A DNA stretch of 64,000 nt from Clitopilus passeckerianus. Lineage: Eukaryota > Basidiomycota > Agaricomycetes > Agaricales > Entolomataceae. A model generated the notes under the pieces. That model searched no databases. It was not told the origin of the DNA and saw nothing but the letters and a program-made list of their open reading frames with translations. Below are positions 57,348-64,000 of this stretch, piece after piece. The DNA lies in contig CALYLX010000111.1 in NCBI GenBank assembly GCA_944990035.1, forward strand, positions 372,001 to 436,000, written 5' to 3'. Each line of letters opens with the position of its first letter. Positions within the stretch are counted from its first letter, which is position 1. The translations under genes and the position numbers were made by a program.

Positions 57348-58384
57348 GTGTTTCCAACTGAGGACACAAATACTGAGATTACCTTAAGTTTATATGGCAA
57401 TCGTGTCCGTTCTCTCTCTGCCGACCGTTTGCTATCCATTCCCGTGGATCTGTTGGAATGGCAACTGTGCAAGCACCCTATTCCAGAGCCCACTGATCAA
57501 GAAGACGAAGAGACCGAGTGTAGGTTCGAAGAGCTCTTTGATGACCAGCTGGATGGCTTCGTCGCTGATTTTGAAGTGAAGGCCTTCAGAATCTTGTTTG
57601 TCTTGATACAAGCGACTGGTACCCGCTGAAAGAGGACCTGCCGCTGACGGAGCGGTACCTCCACAAGCTCAAATTTGCCTCAACGACGTTTATCTGTACA
57701 CATCCGGAGCTTCACGGTGTCATTGATCTTCGTCGTCCAGGGCTGGAATACATGCCACTGTGGTATCCAGAACCCTTGCACCACGTCTGTAATTCCCACT
57801 GTGCAAGGACAAGCGCACCGGAAGAGCTTAATCTGGAACAATGGAAGATAGATTGCCACGACCAACTTGTGCTAGAGAAATACGACGGGAAGTACCGGAG
57901 GAAAACCCGGTCAGCAAGTACTCTGAAGTTCGATGAGAAGGCTAAGAACACTGTCGAGAGTGTCCTCACGGCCTGCGCCTTCGATCCCGCGGACACGACG
58001 GTAGCAGAAATGGATGCTCTAGATATGCGCCTCATCTATATGGAATGTACCGATATGTATGCCCCCGACGGTGCAAGGTTTTGCACACCACGGTCTTAGG
58101 GACATGCAGTACGCCTTGTCAGGGCCCGCGAGCGCTCACTGTGGGGTTCCATGCAGGTTGGGCACGCATTAGAGATAGTTCGACAACCATCCAATGGTAC
58201 GTTGTCTCGGGCGAGATGCGGGTATGCCCGCCTGTTTGAGAAAGCGATGAATTCTATGCGCTTGGATACAATGCCCGAAATGTATCTATACATCTGGCGC
58301 TGTAGGCGATGCCAGCTATCACCACGCGATCCGGGAAGACTCACGTCGTATGATACGACAGCCTGGCTGTTTACCAAGAAATAG
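57348..58384 (+). pseudogene. Uncharacterised gene, perhaps broken by an in-frame stop
   Basis: Coding-like blocks in order are LSLYGNRVRSLSADRLLSIP with VDLLEWQLCK, an acidic stretch (TDQEDEETECRFEELFDDQL), then SDWYPLKEDLPLTERYLHKL, FASTTFICTHPELHGVIDLR, YMPLWYPEPLHHVCNSHCAR, NTVESVLTACAFDPADTTVA and MRLIYMECTDMYAPDGARF. A TAG at 58097-58099 interrupts the frame, which then continues GSMQVGHALEIVRQPSNGTL to a stop at 58384. The HxxC...C pairs may bind metal. No intron fits around the TAG. It resembles the large, variable F-box-like families of Agaricomycetes, but I see no F-box. No clear ATG at the start. Confidence 0.4.
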
Positions 58385-58450
58385 TTCTATTATAACCAAG
58401 CTAGTAATGATTGCGAAATACAAAAAGTCGTACAGTCCATGAAAAGAGTC

Positions 58451-59246
58451 CTATAAGTCACTAGAGTGTCCGTGATGGGGCGTGCGCATGATCTTTGAAG
58501 GGGTCGAGGGCCGAGCTGCACCGAGACCAAGTTGCACGATCAGGTCGTGCATTTTTGGCTGGAGCTGTGTGTTTTGCAGGTCGTCCGTGGGTGGGTATGC
58601 TCCTGTGAGCATTGTTCGCTGGTTGCCACCCCCGAGTGGCAGCGGCGAAGGAGTAGGGCGTCGAGAGCCCAAATCTTCCCTTGAAGACAGTGACTTGTCG
58701 AAAGCAGGCGTGCCACTGCGAGAGTCCGCCATCGTCTTTGATGAGGCAGATGAGGGTCGTGGCGGAGAGGGCGATTTGGTTCGTGGCGGGTCAACCACCA
58801 TAAATCTGGCTTCAATGCGTCGTGTAGACTGGCGTGAGATGTCCAAACCCAAAGAACGAGCTTGCGCATCTGTCATGAATGGGTCTGGAGACAACGGTTT
58901 CTCATCTGAATCTAGAGTCAGAACTGGATGATTGAATCGCGAGGTAATGATGATACAAACCGACAGGACTCCAGTATTCTTCCTTTGTATATTCTTCCCT
59001 CGTAGTGCCCATCTCGATTGACGTATCCTCAGGGCGTTCGCCTGCGCGCTTCCTCCTTCGGATAATCAGGAAAAGAACGGCCGCTGCTGTTACAAGTATG
59101 ACTGCAGCAACAACAGCACCAGCAATTACGGCTGAAGGGTTCGAGGGTCCCCGTGGGGGCACATCGGTTTCGGACGAGACTAAGGGTGTTTGGCTGGGAT
59201 CACCGGGAAGAGATAATGAGGGAGTAGAGCTTGGAGCTTGAGCCAT
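58451..59246 (-). CDS. Single-pass membrane protein with cytosolic Ser/Pro-rich tail
   Basis: ATG 59246 gives MAQAPSSTPSLSLPGDPSQT, a Ser/Pro-rich stretch, then one membrane helix SAVIAGAVVAAVILVTAAAV LFLII followed by the positive stop RRRKRAG. After an intron near 58950 the tail reads DSDEKPLSPDPFMTDAQARS and LGLDISRQSTRRIEARFMVV, Ser/Pro-rich, to LGLGAARPSTPSKIMRTPHH and a stop at 58451. This architecture is common in basidiomycetes. An upstream exon carrying an extracellular part is possible, because frames at 59247-59551 are open, but no splice join is evident. Confidence 0.6.
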
Positions 59247-59981
59247 GATCGGGGAGTGTCAAAAGAGTGTCTTGGTATATAACGAGAGTGGTTCTGTCCA
59301 TAGAGTTCGACGTTAGCAGGGAAGTGGAAGCTGTAAGGAACATGATCACCGAGAAGGCCAGAGAGATATGGCGTTGATGTTCGTAACAGGTGAGTCAACT
59401 TCACTGGGGTATGGAGGCCATATGAAGGAGGAGGGGGATCGCGGACGTCGTGGTAGCACTGCACAAACCCTGACCAGCTGGAAACAACGCCAGCTAAAAA
59501 GGCGTCGCGACGCATGATAAGGTCATATGTGTGGCAATTGTCTTCCAACAAATCGAATGCTTCGGCATCATACAGATCATTAAAGGATCAGGAAAGAATC
59601 CGTCCGGAGAAGGAAGCTGTCATAGAAGGGAATGATCGTTACCGCGTCGAGAGCATGGCCTCACAAAGTCCACAATTGAGTGGCCGGCCTCAACAGACAG
59701 CTTGGGCGATGCTTTCTAGCATATTAGACACAGAACTTGATATTCAATGTGAGCTCGGCGAGGGATGAGCATAGCTATCCTTTGAGTGCGAACTGATGAC
59801 AGTGGTCAGATGCAAGGAACGCACTTCGGTTAACTTGTGAAAATGGCGGATATGACAGACGCGTGATGCAACCGTTCGACGAGTGTGAAATCATAGAGCA
59901 AACCCTGGGGTTTAATCATAAGCCGTTTGGTTCTGCACCGAGATTTTCGTATAGAAAAGTAAATGGAACAACTGTACATAC
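59247..59981. other. Intergenic region, uncertain
   Basis: A minus-strand frame at 59247-59551 (LEDNCHTYDLIMRRDAFLAG) is open but not assigned. No further gene supported. Confidence 0.3.
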
Positions 59982-60876
59982 TCAATGTGCCTTTTCTCCC
60001 GCGCTGCCGATTCCCATTTCAATGATATACTGTTCTCTCCCAAGTCTTCGCATCTCTTCGACTGCTTCTCCTACTTTCTGGAACTCGTTCCATGACCGCT
60101 CAACAGGCACGTGGGAGTGGGCGTTTGATAGTGGCTCTACGAAGCGCACTCTGAGGGCCAACCACTGCATCGCCTTGATATTCGCTACAAATTCCTCGAT
60201 GTTTTCCCGTTCCCCGTAACCGTAAATGACACCGGGATATCCAACCTTGGCAAAGCCGGATATTTTGAGTGATGAAGACCAACTCTGTAGGGACCTTCGT
60301 TTATTGGGGGAGATGAGGTGGTGGGAGGTCAAAAGCGCGTGGAAAATCACAGGTGATTCTTGTGGTGGTTCTTCGGCGGATGGTTGAGTCTCTGCCGCCT
60401 TGGAGTCGAGTTCTTCATGGAGAGGCGGAAGGTCGTGCACCGATATTAGCTGGTACAAGGGATATCTGGTGATTAAGACATAAATCTTCGAATAATGGAT
60501 AATATGATACATACTCAGCATCATCCAATTCTTTCAGTTTATCCTGAAAGAGCTTCTGCCAGCGTTCTTGATCTTCTCGGCCGACAGCATCACCCTTCAG
60601 GTCAAGGGTGAAGTGTTGTGATGTTTCAATAGTGCCATTGTACTGAGCAGATACAAGCACGTCAATCCAGCATTGGCTCTGGACTAACGATATCCTGAAG
60701 TGCGCAGGACTTGCAGGAGGTGGAAGAGCAGAGTCCAGAGCCGTCGACTGAGCCTCAAGGCTTTGCTGCCAGTAGTCATTGGCATCGTCCATGAAAACCA
60801 GTTCCTCCTCCGGCATGAGTGAGCACTGAATCATCTGAAGCTCCTCGAGCTGCTTGTTCAAGATCGTGTCGTCCAT
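59982..60876 (-). CDS. RWD domain protein with DUF1115 (RWDD2-like)
   Basis: ATG 60876 gives MDDTILNKQLEELQMIQCSL, the start of an RWD domain: EELQMIQCSLMPEEELVF, then FRISLVQSQCWIDVLVSAQY. After an intron near 60510 comes YPLYQLISVHDLPPLHEELD, which is the RWD C-terminal part. The C-terminal domain reads PVIFHALLTSHHLISPNKRR, FAKVGYPGVIYGYGERENIE, EFVANIKAMQWLALRVRFVE and ends EMGIGSAGEKAH. H-H-L-x-S-x-x-K and the K-x-GYPGVI-x-x-GE block are hallmarks of DUF1115. The family is eukaryotic and of unknown exact role. Length of about 280 residues is normal. Confidence 0.83.
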
Positions 60877-61535
60877 GGAACCGTACACAAAGACGTGTTC
60901 AAGTTGTTGTTAGAGCTCGTTAATGTTATGTCGTGCGCATAAGAGCTAAAGCAGCCTTTGTGGGTGCGGCCTTGACGATGAGCAAACATCGCAACACATT
61001 GCTCTCCTTGTCCTCGACTCCCACCATGGCCCATTCGCTACTTATCTCTATCAGCGTCTGGCATCGACGCTAAGCTTCCCTCGTGTATTGGAGTCATATA
61101 CACAGCAAGCTACACAGCAAATGCGATCTCGATTCACTAGAGTCGCTTTAGCTTGAACAAAAGCTGCCTGCAGCATACTTGGCGATATCGAAGTGGTCGA
61201 GGGATTTGAAGGCATCTCCAAGGATTATTATGAGTAAAAACAGGTCCAACAGTTGTACGTTCTTTCGCTTGGACAATATGTACATGCGTCAAAATTTTTG
61301 TCCTTTGATCAGGGTGCAGGCCACAACGTGCTTTGGGCCAGTCCTTTATGGCATCCGATTATGAAACCCGTTGCGGCTGACAATCGAGTGTCCGCTGCCT
61401 GGTCCTCAACGACCAGCAGCATACGCCTTATAACACTCCTATTTTTCTGACTCCACTACGCAAATCCCTGGACGACTTCACCAATAGAAACAAGAGACCA
61501 AACATCAGCTTTCTTCCCCTTTTACGCCCGCTTGC
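60877..61535. other. Intergenic, divergent promoter region
   Basis: About 660 bp between divergent genes. No other feature supported. Confidence 0.4.
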
Positions 61536-62333
61536 ATGTCTGTGGCCTCAGTCGGCTCATTCGGGTCAGCTTATTCCACCTCCAACCAACAACGTCCATG
61601 CCACCTACCCCCTCATCTTCGCGTCTGGACCGGACACGAATGGCAAGACCAGACATACATCATCGAACGCTTTCTAATGCATCTCTTCGGATGCTCCGCC
61701 TACATAGCTGAGCCCATCAGCGGGATGCCTTGCGCCAGACAAAGGCTACGCGACTACATTGTCAACATCTTGGCTGCTTCTCAGATGCACAAATACGTCT
61801 GGGGAGCCGTCATGTTTCTCAACCGCGTCAAAGAACGGTACCCAGAAAAATGCTACGCGAATGGACACGAAGTCTTTGTGGCGGCACTCATGCTTTCCAC
61901 CAAAGTCTTCCTCGATTTTTGCCCCAACAGATGGGTGGAATGGGCACGAGGGATACCCAAGAAGAGACTCTTTCAAGTAGAGAGAGAGCTTTGTGCAGAC
62001 CTCGACTGGGATTTCAGCTGTCAGGCGATTCAGTTGACTTCGTTCAAGCGGATGACTTGCAGGGATTTTGGGGACAACAATTCTGGATGCAACGTAACCT
62101 GGCTCTTCGTCACCACCAACCGTCGCCCCGAGCCCCCTAAACCTCAACCGACTGTTGAGTGGGACCAGACTGCCAATTACCATTCTCAGCAACGGGCCAT
62201 GCGGCCCAGGCTGCCGGTGGGGCCTCTGCCTCAACTCGCAGTTACTGCTCCAGGATACCTTTATCCCCACTTTATGCATGCTTATCACGCTCCTTATTTC
62301 CAATACGGCTGCCCGCCCCTTTGGGTGCAATGA
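61536..62333 (+). CDS. Cyclin-like protein (PHO80/PCL-type box)
   Basis: A 265-codon frame from ATG 61536. MSVASVGSFGSAYSTSNQQR is followed by the cyclin box: RQRLRDYIVNILAASQMHKY, VWGAVMFLNRVKERYPEKCY, HEVFVAALMLSTKVFLDFCP NRWVEWA, and ERELCADLDWDFSCQ. The pattern of A-x-M-L-S-x-K and the conserved E-R-E-L-x-x-x-L-D-W fits cyclins that partner fungal Pho85-type kinases. The C-terminal part is Pro-rich and aromatic (YLYPHFMHAYHAPYFQYGCP). The segment after CQAIQL could hold an unrecognised intron, but the frame is open without one. Confidence 0.75.
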   Translation: MSVASVGSFGSAYSTSNQQRPCHLPPHLRVWTGHEWQDQTYIIERFLMHLFGCSAYIAEPISGMPCARQRLRDYIVNILAASQMHKYVWGAVMFLNRVKERYPEKCYANGHEVFVAALMLSTKVFLDFCPNRWVEWARGIPKKRLFQVERELCADLDWDFSCQAIQLTSFKRMTCRDFGDNNSGCNVTWLFVTTNRRPEPPKPQPTVEWDQTANYHSQQRAMRPRLPVGPLPQLAVTAPGYLYPHFMHAYHAPYFQYGCPPLWVQ

Positions 62334-62955
62334 TTCCCCGCCATGAGATTTCGTATACCAGTCTCCAAGCTTTATAATGTCGAATTCTTGTATTGTATTA
62401 TTCAGCCATGTTCATACTATTCCATGCACTACACGACATGTTGTACTATTAAAATCTAAATTATATTTGACTGGCCTTGTAAAAACGCAAACGCTTAGCG
62501 AGCAAGCATTTCGACCGGCTTGGTACGAACCAACCACCTGCGAAGTAAAAGATGAACGTTTTAACCCCTAGACTATGGGACCAATGGATTGCTGATAGAT
62601 CCCCGCCATTAGTAGAGATAACATTCAAATTTCAATTTGAATTAGACAACTACACGGGCATAGATACACGAAAAGTATTGGCTATGGAAACAACAGGCAA
62701 GGCCTAGACTTGGTATGATATCATGATTAACTTGTACAGCAGCCGTAGTGAGAGATGAGTGCGATTGGGTGACTGAAGCCTAAGGTAGCTGGTGGCGAAG
62801 ATCTGGATGACAATTGGATATTATTGGAATGCAAGAAGTACAAATGGATGACGAGCGGTATAGTAGCCCCTGAGACGATGGAATGCTCACGTTAAGATTA
62901 TATATTGCGCAGAAGGAGATGGGGTATACGAAGAACTTGAAATATCAGAAAACAT
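62334..62955. other. Intergenic region with a tRNA-like fragment
   Basis: About 620 bp between the convergent cyclin and Pro-rich genes. A minus-strand stretch at 62520-62582 has tRNA-type A and B boxes. It does not fold into a complete tRNA. Confidence 0.35.
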
Positions 62956-63624
62956 CTAGAAACCGCCCAGGCATCCATCGTTGAGGGCCACCTCGTTGGC
63001 CCACTGACCACACGCCTGCTCAAATGCCAAGCGTGATTTCTTCTTCGTGCCAGTCTTCTTAGTCCCCGCCCTCCGTAGTCGAGCATGGTCCAGATCGAGT
63101 GGGAAAGCCGGAGGTATTGCGGCTGCAACTGCACCACTTGTCGTCATAGACGGTGAACATGAGAGATATTCGCTGGTCTCATTTGGCGAATTCACCGTGG
63201 TGGATGTGTATGACGATAAGTCCGAGTCGTCTGAGGAATCAGGTGGTGATAGCTGGGCTAGGGTACATGGTGGTGATGCAATGTCGTTGAAGCAGTGGGG
63301 GAACGTTGCGTCCTCTGGTGAGTCGGCTTCGTAGGCTCGGGGGTGGAAGTAGCTTCCCTTGGGATCTGGTGAAACCAGTCCACCCATCGTGAATGGACTG
63401 TAGACCCTGCCACCACGTTCCGGCAAGGCGCAGCGGTTGGGTGAAACAACGATGGGCGCTCGGTCGTAGACGAACGGTGAGTGCGTGTTCGTGGTGTGTG
63501 TCAACGTCGGTGTTGGAGGAAAGTGGACATGCGGTGAATGGGGGACTCTGAACGGGAGCGCTGAAGTAGGCGAAGGAAATCCTCCGTCAGTAGCATGCAT
63601 CTTCAAGATAGGTCGTGGTGTCAT
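62956..63624 (-). CDS. Pro/Ser-rich conserved basidiomycete protein
   Basis: ATG 63624 gives MTPRPILKMHATDGGFPSPT. Then SALPFRVPHSPHVHFPPTPT and LTHTTNTHSPFVYDRAPIVV are followed by SPNRCALPERGGRVYSP, a block I believe is conserved in Agaricomycetes. A Ser/Asp-rich region (SPPDSSDDSDLSSYTSTTVN) and a basic C-terminus (RRAGTKKTGTKKKSRLAF) end in NDGCLGGF, stop at 62956. The frame is open upstream of the ATG (SANPSTDDDLLAESELPHST), so an earlier exon may supply the true start. No named domain; a nuclear location is possible from the basic tail. Confidence 0.6.
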   Translation of the reverse strand: MTPRPILKMHATDGGFPSPTSALPFRVPHSPHVHFPPTPTLTHTTNTHSPFVYDRAPIVVSPNRCALPERGGRVYSPFTMGGLVSPDPKGSYFHPRAYEADSPEDATFPHCFNDIASPPCTLAQLSPPDSSDDSDLSSYTSTTVNSPNETSEYLSCSPSMTTSGAVAAAIPPAFPLDLDHARLRRAGTKKTGTKKKSRLAFEQACGQWANEVALNDGCLGGF

Positions 63625-63660
63625 TATGGTAGAGTGCGGTAACTCGGACTCGGCCAGCAA

Positions 63661-64000
63661 GTCGTCGTCAGTGGAAGGGTTGGCCGACAGAGCGAGGGAA
63701 AGAGATTAGAGAACAAGAGTATCCTAGTTATAGCTTTACAGCCACGGGCAGGTTAGCCTCGGCTAGAGTCTTGTGGGCAGACGGAGGTATATGGATGGCA
63801 ACGGGTATGATGGAGGAAAAGTAGGCTTGCACAGGCCTGTCCCCCGGGTCGCTTTTATCCCAACGCCTGCAGGCTTGTTCAAAAAGTAGGTCGGATCAAA
63901 GGGATGTTCGCCGCTGGTCTCGCCCAGGTACAGCATCGTCGTGGAGAGGAGGAGCTATACATATGGAGTTGTCGACTGGCCACAAGACTGCAATCAAATT
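63661..64000. other. Window-end region, no gene supported
   Basis: About 340 bp upstream of the Pro-rich gene on the minus strand, probably its promoter. Nothing else seen. Confidence 0.35.

Overview
This window is nuclear DNA of a filamentous basidiomycete, most likely a plant-biomass-degrading member of the Agaricomycetes. Genes are split by many 45-70 bp GT-AG introns. The content is typical of that group: a class I hydrophobin, a DUF6534 membrane protein, a DUF2235 hydrolase, secreted GH5_7, GH28 and GH11-CBM1 enzymes, a Zn2Cys6 regulator, a Crinkler-type effector gene and Ty3/Gypsy, hAT and LINE elements. All gene models were spliced by eye and have no transcript support.

Layout. 1-257: 3' end of a GH5_7 mannanase. 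686-1832 (-): DUF6534 membrane protein. 2493-3699 (-): uncharacterised multi-exon gene. 4080-5013 (-): Tra2-like RRM splicing factor. 6167-6784 (+): small conserved protein. 7511-8564 (+): ribosomal protein eL28. 9106-9611 (-): EthD-fold protein. 11804-12564 (+): histone H3. 12914-14965 (-): GH28 polygalacturonase. About 16240-17480 (+): dead aspartic protease. 17661-19800 (-): DUF2235 hydrolase. 20907-24277 (+): Zn2Cys6 factor. 24780-25360 (-): hydrophobin.

26-42 kb is accessory DNA. It holds a decayed HNH gene, a decayed P-loop NTPase gene and a Crinkler-type gene (28304-41832, -) split by a hAT transposon (29818-40953, 8-bp target duplication). The hAT transposase is itself split by a very young chromodomain Ty3/Gypsy retrotransposon (32869-40119, LTRs that look identical, 5-bp target duplication). 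The retroelement has a self-priming primer-binding site and an extra 3' ORF with two zinc knuckles. All its frame breaks go in the same direction, which looks more like unpolished homopolymer errors than decay.

42-64 kb. 43307-44087 (+): MARVEL-like membrane protein. 44315-46422 (+): malic enzyme with a 9-nt exon. 47215-48492 (+): intact HNH gene, paralogue of the decayed copy. 48723-49921 (+): RS-rich SCI1-like gene. A 5'-truncated copy of that gene lies at about 54860-55487, and a 5'-truncated LINE (50112-52456) sits next to the first copy. 52824-53720 (-): GH11-CBM1 xylanase. About 55675-56465 (-): small hydrophobic protein. About 57348-58384 (+): uncertain gene with an in-frame stop. 58451-59246 (-): single-pass membrane protein. 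59982-60876 (-): RWD/DUF1115 protein. 61536-62333 (+): cyclin. 62956-63624 (-): Pro/Ser-rich protein.

The housekeeping genes (H3, eL28, Tra2, malic enzyme) look intact. The three polysaccharide hydrolases, the dead protease and the hydrophobin are scattered among them rather than clustered as an operon-like unit.
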